A stretch of DNA of 64,000 nt from Pseudomonas soli. GTDB taxonomy: Bacteria; Pseudomonadota; Gammaproteobacteria; Pseudomonadales; Pseudomonadaceae. The notes beneath the pieces were generated by a model, which was given only the letters and a program-made list of their open reading frames with translations, had not been told where the DNA came from and did no database searches. How positions within the stretch are numbered: the first letter of the stretch is position 1; each line of letters starts with the position of its first letter. Below, one piece after another: positions 37,801 to 44,577 of this stretch. Where the stretch lies: positions 293,164 to 357,163 of the forward strand of contig NZ_FOEQ01000005.1 in the NCBI RefSeq assembly GCF_900110655.1, written 5' to 3'. A program made the position numbers and the translations under genes.

Positions 37801-38218
37801 GCGCCTGCCGGCCTACATGGTGCCGTCGGCCTACGTGCTGCTGGCCGAGCTGCCGCTGAGCGCCAATGGCAAGGTCGATCGCAACGCCTTGCCGGTGCCG
37901 GGCGCTGCGGCGGTAATCAGCCGGGCCTACCAGGCACCGCGCGATGAGCTAGAGCAGACGCTGGCGCAGATCTGGACCGAAGTGCTGAAGATCGAGCAGG
38001 TCGGTCGCGACGACAATTTCTTCGAGTTGGGCGGGCATTCGCTGCTGGCGGTCAGCCTGGTGGCGCGCATGCGCCAGGCCGGCTTGCACGCCGATGCGAG
38101 GTTGCTGTTCAGCCAGCCGACGCTGGCGGAACTGGCGGCCAATACGCGGCGCGATCAGGTGCAGGTGGAGATCGCCCAGACCACCGTCCCGGTGCTGAAG
38201 GGCAGGCGGCGGATCTGA
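31877..38218 (+). CDS. Two-module NRPS (C-A-T-C-A-T), probable lipopeptide-initiating synthetase
   Basis: A 2113-residue protein. Domain order is: C1 (residues about 10-440, HHLILDG, opening TCAQRDIWLDQ as in lipid-loading starter C domains); A1 (about 470-960); T1 (GGHSL near 988); C2 (about 1075-1500, opening IYPLAPLQEGLL, active site HHLVNDA with Gly replaced); A2 (about 1540-2030); T2 (GGHSL near 2057). No epimerase or thioesterase domain follows. My reading of the A1 pocket is DAWFLGNVV(K), a known Leu code. A2 reads DGWFFGVVD, unassigned, though its VVD ending is shared with Glu/Gln codes. Bimodular, Leu-first and TE-less with a luxR-nodT flank, it resembles XtlA/EtlA, which start xantholysin/entolysin. 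Confidence 0.9.
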   Translation: MSAADTFPLTCAQRDIWLDQISHGDSPLYNVGGYLAFDGTVDCDLLRRALDHLVGLHDGLRMVLVPEAGEDGVARQRFLPQMRVPLDEHDLRGQTAAFAAAQCLAKTLLQQPFTLDTGPLLRMAVLHIDAECSLLMAQAHHLILDGWGLEQLLHLLGQYYGLLEQGQVLPGTAPSYKAFIEDDQAYQGSARQQRDLAYWLGRYAQLPDALLRPREQGLPLGATPSHALERSFDGALLARMQNLADALQGSVAHVLLAALHVCCARAWQRDDWVVGLPVRNRGSARAKATLGLFVQVNALRMDFGRTLSFAELVRGIGDALRRDLRHQRLPLSELNRALGLSREARGQLFEITVSYEQEGHDLRYGSLGAHSVKVCNDHEPTPLSLYLRSNPHNGKAWLHLVYNQAWLAPEDVEVFSTRLLHVLAQGLEQPQAGIDSYDLLLAEEHQRLRQWNATAQDPEGPTLIHRRIEAQAATRAEATAAVHQGRSLSYGELNDRANQLAVQLLAMGVLPEQRVAVLARRGLDTLVGLLAVLKAGAAYVPVDPAHPSERLQYLIDDCAPTVVLTLSNLRDRLPVTNVPVIELDRLPSATAGLANPQVERLSGANLVYVIYTSGSTGQPKGVMVEHRMLANLVDWHCAAFDLRPNSHTSSLAGFGFDAMAWEVWPALCAGATLHLAPVGEGGEDIDALLRWWRAQPLQVSFLPTPVAEHAFAQGEPHPTLQTLLVGGDRLRRLARERGCRIINNYGPTEATVVASAGEVHPGQVLHIGAPVANARLYVLDAQGRQLPVGAVGELYIGGAGVARGYLNRPELTAERFLDDPFTQQPGARMYRTGDLVRWLPEGNLEYLGRSDDQVKIRGVRVELGEIESALASHAAVREAVVLLRDGQLVAWYVAGQVLTPLDLHEHLRDRLPAALLPSAYVAMAAWPLTANGKLDRRALPAPGSEASVRRTHEPPQGELEQRLAALWAELLEVEQIGRHDHFFELGGHSLLAVRLIERMRQAGLHADAQVLFGQPTLASLAASLGSAPAQAVPANRVPPGCQRITPEMLALTHLDQASIDQIVGTVPGGAANVQEIYPLAPLQEGLLYHHLTDERDPYLQQALFAFDSRAALEAFNQALAGVIERHDILRTSLAWEGLAQPQQVVWRQAGLQVNVLGPGPGEAAVRLREQGLRLDLRQAPMMALSCVEDSTQARWLGLLYFHHLVNDAVSVQVLFAELATLMAGEGHALPVPVAYRNYVALSRDESRQASHERYLRESLAGVEAPPRLAGMAEGPAVMAHVETCVVDLPEALAATLRQSTRQHDVGLGSLMHLAWAQVLGALGGRDEVVFGTVLLGRMMAGEGADRALGMFINSLPLRVSLVERNVAQALAGIHGQLAELLAHEDAPLVLAQRCSGLPAGVALFDSLLNYRHGAAQTASLPGVTLLEASEVHSHALVLTVDEQGDTLRLGVRAPRELGAERVLGHVSCALRVLAEALASEAPVALESLSTLPEDERRYLLEIVNATELALDPGYPHLPALFAAQVRRAPDAVALQTEQTQLTYRELDAQANRLAHHLIGLGVRPDTRVAVCLERGVALIVGLLGVLKAGGAYVPLDPDHPDERLHYLLADSAPLALLVQGATRGLFDGQPTPLVDLDQGAWQAHSDQAPALAELGGGHLAYVMYTSGTTGMPKGVMVEHRGLCNLMRWGSDLCPPQADDALLQRAPFSFDGSVWELFWPLCAGLRLVLARPDGHRDPAYLAQLIEARRVTTVKFVPALLHAFLDTPGVERCTSLRDLFCGGGELTLALAQRVRERLPQVRLHNVYGPTEATVDSTVWTLEPGQPLPINAPPIGRAIANTRLYVLDEHDRPVPVGCPGELHIGGIGVARGYLGLPVLQAERFIPSPFVAGDRLYRTGDLVRYRADGELEFLGRNDFQVKLNGLRIEPGEIEALLASHPALGQAVVLVRDDRLVAYASCRDGHAAPALEALRAYLLARLPAYMVPSAYVLLAELPLSANGKVDRNALPVPGAAAVISRAYQAPRDELEQTLAQIWTEVLKIEQVGRDDNFFELGGHSLLAVSLVARMRQAGLHADARLLFSQPTLAELAANTRRDQVQVEIAQTTVPVLKGRRRI

Positions 38219-38249
38219 TGGAGTAGCGTGACGAGCACTGCGTGGGGGA

Positions 38250-38894
38250 CTACTTCGGCGAAATGCGATAGACGCAGCGCCGGTCCCCCGAGATCAGGTG
38301 CTCGCAGCGTTCCACCAGCCCTTGCTCGCCGATCGCCGCCTGGAACACCTGCAGCTCGCTGCGGCAGAAACCTTGGCAACGGGTGGCTGCGATGCAGATG
38401 GGGCAGTGATTCTCGACGATCAGCCAGTTGTCGCCGTCGGCCTGGATCTCGGCCATGTAGCCTGCGCGCTCACGCAATTGCACAAGGATGCGCACCTTGT
38501 CTTCCAGGCTTTCGGCACCTGCGCAGGCTTGCTGGTACTCGCGGCTGTTGCTGTCTTCCATGCGGCTGATCAGGCGGTCGACGCCGTCGCTGCCGAACAC
38601 TTGCTCGACGCTCTCGATCAGTTGCAGGGTCAACACGCTGTGGGAATCGGGGAAGCGGCGCTGGGCGGCGGCGGTCAACGCCCATTTCTGCGAAGGCCTC
38701 CCGGCGCCCTTGGCCGGCACGCTGATGCCGCTGATCAGTTCGGCCGCTTGCAGTTTCTGCACCTGCTGGCGGGTGGCTTCGAAGGTGATGGCGAGCAATT
38801 GGGCAAGGTCGGCGGTCTTGAGCGGCCCGCGGGTCTTGAGCAGGAACAGGATGCGGTCGGCGGTGCAGTTCGAATCTACGGTGGTCGAGGTCAT
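38250..38894 (-). CDS. Cys-rich winged-helix regulator (SufR/COG2345-like)
   Basis: A 214-residue protein with an N-terminal DNA-binding domain (LKTADLAQLLAITFEATRQQ, residues 25-44) and a wing AKGAGRPSQKWALT. The C-terminal part holds six cysteines at 164, 167, 173, 177, 197 and 207 (HCPICIAATRCQGFC, then RCEH and RRCVYRI). This resembles iron-sulfur regulators of the SufR type. ATG 38894 gives the natural N-terminus. It diverges from the seven-gene operon at 39206 and converges on the NRPS with a 31-bp gap. It may tie the pathway to redox or iron state; that is inference. Confidence 0.85.
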   Translation of the reverse strand: MTSTTVDSNCTADRILFLLKTRGPLKTADLAQLLAITFEATRQQVQKLQAAELISGISVPAKGAGRPSQKWALTAAAQRRFPDSHSVLTLQLIESVEQVFGSDGVDRLISRMEDSNSREYQQACAGAESLEDKVRILVQLRERAGYMAEIQADGDNWLIVENHCPICIAATRCQGFCRSELQVFQAAIGEQGLVERCEHLISGDRRCVYRISPK

Positions 38895-39205
38895 GGAGCG
38901 CTGGAAACCGGGCGTGAATGAGCGGATCGGGCACTCTCCTGGGCCATCCTTTGCGCAGGCAAGTGGACGAAGAATAGCCCGGATTCGCGGTGATTTGTGC
39001 AAGGGGGAACAATTATCGATAAGAAAATTTATATGCGATAAAAATATAAAAGGTATTAGTTGTATTTATTTGATCCGCGTCTAGGATGATCTGCGGAGCC
39101 TGTGCTTGCCGGTCCCAGGGAGGGGTGCGTGCAAGTGCGTCAACACCTTGCTGGCAAATGCCGGGCATGGGCCCATCAACAACAACTCGACAGGGATGTG
39201 AGTGC
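38895..39205. promoter_or_regulatory. Divergent control region of the pyrimidotriazine-type operon
   Basis: A 311-bp gap. A sharply AT-rich core (39010-39072) contains the perfect palindrome TTATCGATAA at 39013-39022 and a nearby TGCGATAAAA. The downstream leader holds several GGA motifs (near 39084, 39096, 39118 and 39194) typical of RsmA/RsmE targets. No gene is visible. Confidence 0.55.
39185..39203 (+). promoter_or_regulatory. RsmA/RsmE-type site at the operon start
   Basis: ACAGGGATGT (39190-39199) matches (A/U)CANGGANG(U/A) exactly. It sits in the loop of a short hairpin (ACTC 39185-39188 with GAGT 39200-39203) and overlaps the ribosome binding site of ATG 39206. Confidence 0.55.
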
Positions 39206-40249
39206 ATGAATGCCCAGAAACCCGTGACCATCTATGAACACGCCGATGAAGTGAGCAGCCTGCAGAGCGTGGTCGACCTGGTGAAGCTCTCCGACCAGTA
39301 CCGCCAGTCCGCCATCCTGCATTCGGCGCTGGCCCAGCGCGTGTTCGACCACACCCGCCAGCCAGTCGGTGCCGAGGCTTTGAGCGATGCGCTGGGTTGG
39401 GTGCCGAACAAGGGCCGGATCTTCCTCAACGCGCTGGTGGCCATGGGCCTGCTCAAGCGCACCGCACAAGGCTTCGAGAACCTGCCGCTGAGCCAGCGTT
39501 TCCTGGTCAGCGACAGTGCCGAGTTCATCGGCCCGATCATTGACCACCAGCGCCTGCAGTGGCACAACTGGCCACGCCTGGACGAAGTCCTGCGCAGCCG
39601 TGCCTCGCTGGACTTCCAGCAGGAGAACCGCTTCAAGCACGACCTGGCGGCCCGCGATGCCTTCAACGACGCCATGGTCCGTTTCAGCCAGCCCATGGTG
39701 GATGTGCTGCGTGACCTGCCGCTGTTCGACAAGGCCCGTCGGGTGATCGACCTCGCCGGCGGCCACGGCACCTACCTCGCCGAGATCGCCAGCCGACATC
39801 CGCAGGTCAAAGGCGAGGTCTGGGACCTGGAGCCCACCCGCGAGGCGGCCGCGGCCACCTTCGCCAAGTACCGGCTCGACGACCGTCTTGGCTTCCATGC
39901 CCGCAACCTGCTGGACCTGGCCCAGTACCAGGGCGAGCGCGCCGATGTGGTGATGCTCAACGACTGCCTGCACTATTTCACCCGTGAGCAGGTGCGCACC
40001 CTGATCGCCGGCGCCGCCGGCATGGTCGAGGGCGACGGCGCGCTGCTGGTGCTGAGCATGGCCCTGGAAGACGATGAGATTCATCCGGCCCTGTCGGCCG
40101 ACTTCTCCCTGCACATGATGCTCAACACGGTCAACGGTGAACTGCACCCCAGCCGTTACCTGATCGACAGCATGGCAGCGGCGGGGCTCACGGTGGAGCA
40201 GGAGCCGATCGGCCGCTATACCCTGCTGATCGGGCGGAGGGCTGCCTGA
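39206..40249 (+). CDS. SAM-dependent O-methyltransferase-like protein
   Basis: A 347-residue enzyme with an N-terminal winged-helix dimerisation domain (residues about 20-100) and a class I methyltransferase domain. The SAM motif is VIDLAGGHGTYLAEIA near residue 178, and LNDCLHYFTREQVRTL lies near 252. The architecture matches the Methyltransf_2 group of small-molecule O-methyltransferases, although N-methylation is possible. It is the first gene of the operon; the next ATG overlaps its stop (TGATG). It has no counterpart in the classical toxoflavin set, so it likely adds a product-specific methyl group. Confidence 0.9.
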   Translation: MNAQKPVTIYEHADEVSSLQSVVDLVKLSDQYRQSAILHSALAQRVFDHTRQPVGAEALSDALGWVPNKGRIFLNALVAMGLLKRTAQGFENLPLSQRFLVSDSAEFIGPIIDHQRLQWHNWPRLDEVLRSRASLDFQQENRFKHDLAARDAFNDAMVRFSQPMVDVLRDLPLFDKARRVIDLAGGHGTYLAEIASRHPQVKGEVWDLEPTREAAAATFAKYRLDDRLGFHARNLLDLAQYQGERADVVMLNDCLHYFTREQVRTLIAGAAGMVEGDGALLVLSMALEDDEIHPALSADFSLHMMLNTVNGELHPSRYLIDSMAAAGLTVEQEPIGRYTLLIGRRAA

Positions 40250-41142
40250 TGTTGCGTCTATTGGCATTGCACGCCGCGCCGCTCGGTGACGCGGCTGCCC
40301 AGGCCCTTGACAGCCTGGGCAGCGCTGCGGCGGCAGCGGGTTTCAGCCTGCAGGTCAGCCAGAAGCCGGCCGGCCAGGGGCCGGTGGACGCGGTCTGCCT
40401 GCTGCTCGACAGCGCCACGCCCCCGGGGGCGCTGAACACCTTGCTCAGCGAGGCCGCCGGGCTGTGCCGCAATACCGCGCTGGTGCTGGTGCGGGTGCAA
40501 GGTACGCTGGCGCAGTTGCCGTCCGCCACGGGGGTGATCGCCCAGTGGCAGCAGGCCAGCCATGGCTTCCTCTATCCGTACCCGCTGGATATCGCCAGCG
40601 GGCAGGTGCCCGGGGTGGTGATCAAGGACTGGCTGGCGGGCTTCGCCAAGTTCGCCGCGGCAACCAAGCTGTGGCGCTCCCTCGACGGCCTGGGGCTGGA
40701 CGAGGCGGCGCGGGCCAGGCAGCGCCCGGAAATGAACCACGTGAACATCCTGACCCGCGACCTGGAGGCGTCCAAGGCCTTCTACAGCGACATACTCGGC
40801 GCGAACTACTGCTACAACCTCGGCCCGCGCAAGGCAGTCATGGAGCTTAACGGCTTCGACTTCTTCATCGAGCAGAGCGAGTCGTTCAGCTACCCGGCCG
40901 GCTACCACATCGGCATACGGGCACTGCCCGAGGATGTAAGGCGCATTGCCGACCAGGTCACCGCCGCCGGCACCATCAAGCTGGTCAAGGGCAACGGCCC
41001 GGCTCCGGGTTATCACCATGGGCCGGACAACGTGCGCAGCGCCGTGTACTTCGAAGACCCCGATGGCCTGGTGATCGAGGTGTACAGCGCCGAAGTGGAG
41101 ATGATCGAAAGCAACCCGCGGTTGCTCCTCGACCGTCTCTGA
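40249..41142 (+). CDS. VOC (glyoxalase/dioxygenase) domain protein with novel N-terminal domain
   Basis: A 297-residue protein. Residues 1-155 are an alpha/beta domain that I do not recognise. Residues about 160-290 form a vicinal-oxygen-chelate domain: MNHVNILTRDLEASKAFYSD, then GYHIGIRALPED, then VYFEDPDGLVIEVYS. His in NHV, His in YHI and Glu in IEV are plausible metal ligands, as in type I extradiol dioxygenases. It overlaps the upstream methyltransferase stop by one base. It has no counterpart in ToxA-E and could catalyse an oxidative or ring-altering step; that is inference. Confidence 0.85.
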   Translation: MLRLLALHAAPLGDAAAQALDSLGSAAAAAGFSLQVSQKPAGQGPVDAVCLLLDSATPPGALNTLLSEAAGLCRNTALVLVRVQGTLAQLPSATGVIAQWQQASHGFLYPYPLDIASGQVPGVVIKDWLAGFAKFAAATKLWRSLDGLGLDEAARARQRPEMNHVNILTRDLEASKAFYSDILGANYCYNLGPRKAVMELNGFDFFIEQSESFSYPAGYHIGIRALPEDVRRIADQVTAAGTIKLVKGNGPAPGYHHGPDNVRSAVYFEDPDGLVIEVYSAEVEMIESNPRLLLDRL

Positions 41143-41207
41143 TCCCACGTCGTCACACGCCTGCCGCGCCTTTGCGCGTGCAGGCCTGTGCCCAGGCAGG
41201 TATTCGC

Positions 41208-42218
41208 ATGAACAGCTACAAACAGTGGCATTGGCCACGGCTGCCCAGCCCGCTGCCCAAGGATGTCAGCGACCGGGCATTGATGGGCTATCCCGAGCAG
41301 TACCAGGAGCATCCCCTGCAGGCCAAGGTCAGCGAGGCGTTTGCTGATCTGCTCCAGGCTCCGCTGGATGTCCTGCTCGCCATCCTGGAACAGCCGCGCC
41401 AGCCTTTGGCGCGTCGCATCGGCGCCGGCGAGGTGTTGGCGCTGCGCGGTGATCCACGCATCGACACCTTCGCTCCGGACATGATCGACATTCCCGCGGC
41501 GCGGGTGCACATCGGCCTCGATCCAGGCGCGGTGACGCAGGTGATGGAGCAGTTCGACGGGCTGGGCCTGGACCGCAGCTGGATCGACAAGGAGACCCCG
41601 CGCCACGCGGTCGAGCTGGCGGCGTTCCGCATCGCCCGCTTCCCGGTCACGCACCAGGAGTATCGCCAGTTCCTGCTCGACAGCGGTCATACCGGCATCC
41701 CCGACGGCTGGGCCTTCGGCCGCTACCCACGGCACCATGCCAACCACCCGGTGTACAGCGTCTCGGCCAGTGATGCCGATGCCTATGCCCGCTGGCTCAG
41801 CGAGCGTACCGGCCGGCGCTTTGCCCTGCCCACCGAGGCGCAGTGGGAGTATGCCGCCGCCGGCCCCGAAGGGCGGCAGTTCCCCTGGGGTGACGCCTAC
41901 CAGGTCGAGCATGCCAACACCGCCGAGCTGGGTTACCTGGATAGCACGCCGGTGGGCGTGTTCATCGACGCCGCCTCGCCGTTCGGGGTGCTGGACATGG
42001 CCGGCAACGTCGAGGAGTACGTTGCCGAGGACTACCAGCCTTACCCCGGTGGCCCGTGCATCGAGGACGACCTGGTGCTCGATGTCGGCACCCACCGCGT
42101 TGCCCGCGGTGGCAGCTTCACCCGTTTCCGCGACCTGGCGCGCACCGCGCGCCGCCATGGGCGTTACCCGCGACCGATCTACGTCATGGGTTTGCGCCTG
42201 GTTGAAAACCATAACTGA
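41208..42218 (+). CDS. SUMF1/FGE-like protein, ToxD-like
   Basis: A 336-residue protein. The N-terminal helical part (about 1-90) precedes a SUMF1-type domain: FRIARFPVTHQEYRQFL, ALPTEAQWEYAAAGPEGRQF, NVEEYVAEDY and RVARGGSFTRFRD. The active-site cysteines of true formylglycine-generating enzymes are absent; the only cysteine seen is in GGPCIEDD. This favours a role like EgtB-type oxygenases or ToxD of the toxoflavin cluster, whose chemistry was long unclear. ATG 41208 is taken as start; the ribosome binding site (AGGCAGG) is modest. It is the third gene of the operon. Confidence 0.88.
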   Translation: MNSYKQWHWPRLPSPLPKDVSDRALMGYPEQYQEHPLQAKVSEAFADLLQAPLDVLLAILEQPRQPLARRIGAGEVLALRGDPRIDTFAPDMIDIPAARVHIGLDPGAVTQVMEQFDGLGLDRSWIDKETPRHAVELAAFRIARFPVTHQEYRQFLLDSGHTGIPDGWAFGRYPRHHANHPVYSVSASDADAYARWLSERTGRRFALPTEAQWEYAAAGPEGRQFPWGDAYQVEHANTAELGYLDSTPVGVFIDAASPFGVLDMAGNVEEYVAEDYQPYPGGPCIEDDLVLDVGTHRVARGGSFTRFRDLARTARRHGRYPRPIYVMGLRLVENHN

Positions 42219-42252
42219 GTTTTTCCGTCTTCCGTGCAAGAGGTCTGATTCC

Positions 42253-42849
42253 ATGAACAAGGATGTTTCGCTTCACACCATCGTGCCGATTTCCATCCTC
42301 GGCGGCGATGTCGATGCCCATTTCTTCGGCTTCAACGGCTTCGCGCGCGACCAGGAGCATTTCGCCGTGGGGATCGGGCGCGATCAGTGCGACGTACCCC
42401 TGGTGCGGGTGCATTCCGAGTGCATCACCGGCGATGTGTTCGGCTCGCAGCGCTGCGATTGCGGCCCGCAGTTGCAAGAGGCCCTGCGCACCCTGAAGGA
42501 GGTCGGCGGCTACCTGATCTACCTGCGCCAGGAAGGGCGTGGCATCGGCCTGTATTCCAAGTTCGAGGCCTACCTGCTGCAGGACTCGGGCCTGGACACC
42601 TACGAAGCCAACCTGCGCCTCAACCACCTGGCCGACTCGCGCTCCTTCGATCCTGCCGTGCAGATCCTGCGCGCCCTGGGCGTGGACCAGTGCCGCCTGC
42701 TGACCAACAACCCGGAGAAGGTCGCCCAGTTGCGCGCCGGCGGCATCGATGTGATCGAGCAGGTACCCACCGGGGTGTTCCTGACCAACCACAACCGCAA
42801 CTACCTGCAGGCGAAGGCCGTCAAGTCCGCCCATTCGATCAAGCTCTGA
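42253..42849 (+). CDS. GTP cyclohydrolase II paralogue, ToxB/RibA-like
   Basis: A 198-residue enzyme with intact GTP cyclohydrolase II motifs. Zinc ligands are Cys57, Cys68 and Cys70 (HSECITGDVFGSQRCDCG), the catalytic loop is LRQEGRGIGL (91-100), and the C-terminal NPEKVAQL is present. It opens GTP to formate, pyrophosphate and 2,5-diamino-6-(phosphoribosylamino)pyrimidinone, the riboflavin precursor. Placement inside this operon, without ribB, ribE or ribH, argues for a dedicated copy as in toxoflavin biosynthesis (ToxB). It likely commits GTP to the pyrimidotriazine core. Confidence 0.93.
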   Translation: MNKDVSLHTIVPISILGGDVDAHFFGFNGFARDQEHFAVGIGRDQCDVPLVRVHSECITGDVFGSQRCDCGPQLQEALRTLKEVGGYLIYLRQEGRGIGLYSKFEAYLLQDSGLDTYEANLRLNHLADSRSFDPAVQILRALGVDQCRLLTNNPEKVAQLRAGGIDVIEQVPTGVFLTNHNRNYLQAKAVKSAHSIKL

Positions 42850-42873
42850 CCTCCAGCGAAAAAGGATCTTTCG

Positions 42874-44565
42874 ATGAAACACATTGGCCCTATCAGCGGT
42901 ATCGCCGCCCATGCCGCGCATTTCGTCGCCACCGCCGGCTACGACAACCAGGTGATCCTGTGGAACGCCACCACCGGCGAGCCTATCCACCGCGTGCACC
43001 ATGACCACCTGGCCAACCAGTGCGCCTTCAGCAGCGACGGCAAGCACCTGGTCAGCGCCAGCAGCGACTACACCGCGCGTATCTGGGAAGTGCCGAGCAT
43101 GCGTCTGAAGGCCGTGCTGCAGGGGCACAACGACGACGTCGAGATGGCGGTGTTCTCGCCCGACAGCCAGCGCGTGGCGACCTGCTCGCGTGACCACGTG
43201 CTGCGCATCTTCGACCTCGATGGCGTGCAACTGCAGGCATTCCATGGCCACCAGGCCGACGTGATCTCGGTGGTCTGGTCGCCGGATGGCCAGCGCCTGA
43301 TCTCCAGCAGCGATGACGGCACCGTGCGCCAGTGGGACACCCGCAGCGGCCAGCAATGCGATGAGGTGGACATCGGTGGCGTGGAAACCGACACCATCGC
43401 CATCACCCGCGAAGGTGTGGTGTTCGCCGGCGATGACGAGGGGCGCATCTCGATCATCGCCGATGGCCAAGTGCAGACCGTGCCGGCCCATGCCGCAGGG
43501 ATCAAGCGCATCGTCTGGAACGACGACAAACGCCTGCTGGTTAGCCTGAGCTATGACCGCTCGGCGATCCTCTGGACGTTTGATGCCGGGCGCAACCTGG
43601 TCAAACGCCGCAGCACCGCGCTGCCGAGCATCGTCTGGCCACGCAGCTGCGCCTTCGTTGGCGACGAGCAGCTGGTGTTCGCCACCTTCGGCTCGCGCTA
43701 CGCCACCTGGAACTACGAGCAGGACCAGTGGCAGGTGTCGGGCATCGAGCCGGCGGTGAGCATCAATGCCGTGGTGCGCAGCGAAGAGCGCCAGTACAGC
43801 ATCGGCGACGCTGGCATCCTGCACCGTGACGACCAGCCGGTGACTTGTGTCGGCAGCCTGTGCAACTTCCTCCTGCCGTTCGGCCCGTTGCTGCTGACTG
43901 GTGGCCAGATGGGCCAGGTGTTCGATGGCCTGTCCGGGCGCATGCTCTACCAGCACCGTTCACCGCTCAACTGTGGTGCCACCTTCGTCAAGCAGGGCGA
44001 GGACCTGGCGCTGATCGGCACCTACACCGGCGAAGGCCTGGTGTTCGGTCATGACGGCAAGGGCGGCTTGCGCCTGGTGGCATCGATCCCGATGCACGAC
44101 AACGCGATCAAGGGCGTGGCCGCCGACGAGCGCCACCTGTTCAGCGTCTGCGCTTCGGCCGACGCCGCGTTGCACAGCATCGCCGACTTCAGCTGCGTGC
44201 GGCATATCGAGGCGGCGCATACGCGCATTTCCAACGGCTGCTGCCCGATCACCGGCGGTTTCGCCAGTATCGGCCGCGACCTCAAGTTGCGCCTGTGGCT
44301 GGAGACCGGCGACGAGGTGTTCGACTCGCCGCACCAGCACTCGATCAAGTGCATCGCCGCCTCCAGCGATGGCCGGGTGATCGCCACCGCCGCCTACAAC
44401 GGCACCGTGGCGTTGTTCGACCTGGCCTCGCGGCGCTGGCTGCCGGTGCAGCGGCCCACCGCCAGCGGCATTTCCTGCCTGACCCATGACGCGGCCAGCG
44501 ATGCGTTCCTGGCCAGTTCCTATGATGGGCGCATCTACGGCATCGACGCCCGCCTGGCATCCTGA
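42874..44565 (+). CDS. WD-repeat beta-propeller protein, ToxC-like
   Basis: A 563-residue cytosolic protein with repeated WD40-like units such as ATAGYDNQVILWNATTG, SASSDYTARIWEVPS, TCSRDHVLRIFDL and SSSDDGTVRQWDT. Around twelve blades are suggested, enough for two propellers. No signal peptide is present. Prokaryotic WD proteins inside biosynthetic operons are rare, and toxoflavin ToxC is the obvious precedent; it may scaffold the enzymes or shelter a reactive intermediate. It starts 24 bp after the cyclohydrolase gene with AAAGGA upstream. Confidence 0.92.
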   Translation: MKHIGPISGIAAHAAHFVATAGYDNQVILWNATTGEPIHRVHHDHLANQCAFSSDGKHLVSASSDYTARIWEVPSMRLKAVLQGHNDDVEMAVFSPDSQRVATCSRDHVLRIFDLDGVQLQAFHGHQADVISVVWSPDGQRLISSSDDGTVRQWDTRSGQQCDEVDIGGVETDTIAITREGVVFAGDDEGRISIIADGQVQTVPAHAAGIKRIVWNDDKRLLVSLSYDRSAILWTFDAGRNLVKRRSTALPSIVWPRSCAFVGDEQLVFATFGSRYATWNYEQDQWQVSGIEPAVSINAVVRSEERQYSIGDAGILHRDDQPVTCVGSLCNFLLPFGPLLLTGGQMGQVFDGLSGRMLYQHRSPLNCGATFVKQGEDLALIGTYTGEGLVFGHDGKGGLRLVASIPMHDNAIKGVAADERHLFSVCASADAALHSIADFSCVRHIEAAHTRISNGCCPITGGFASIGRDLKLRLWLETGDEVFDSPHQHSIKCIAASSDGRVIATAAYNGTVALFDLASRRWLPVQRPTASGISCLTHDAASDAFLASSYDGRIYGIDARLAS

Positions 44566-44577
44566 AGGAGCAGCACG

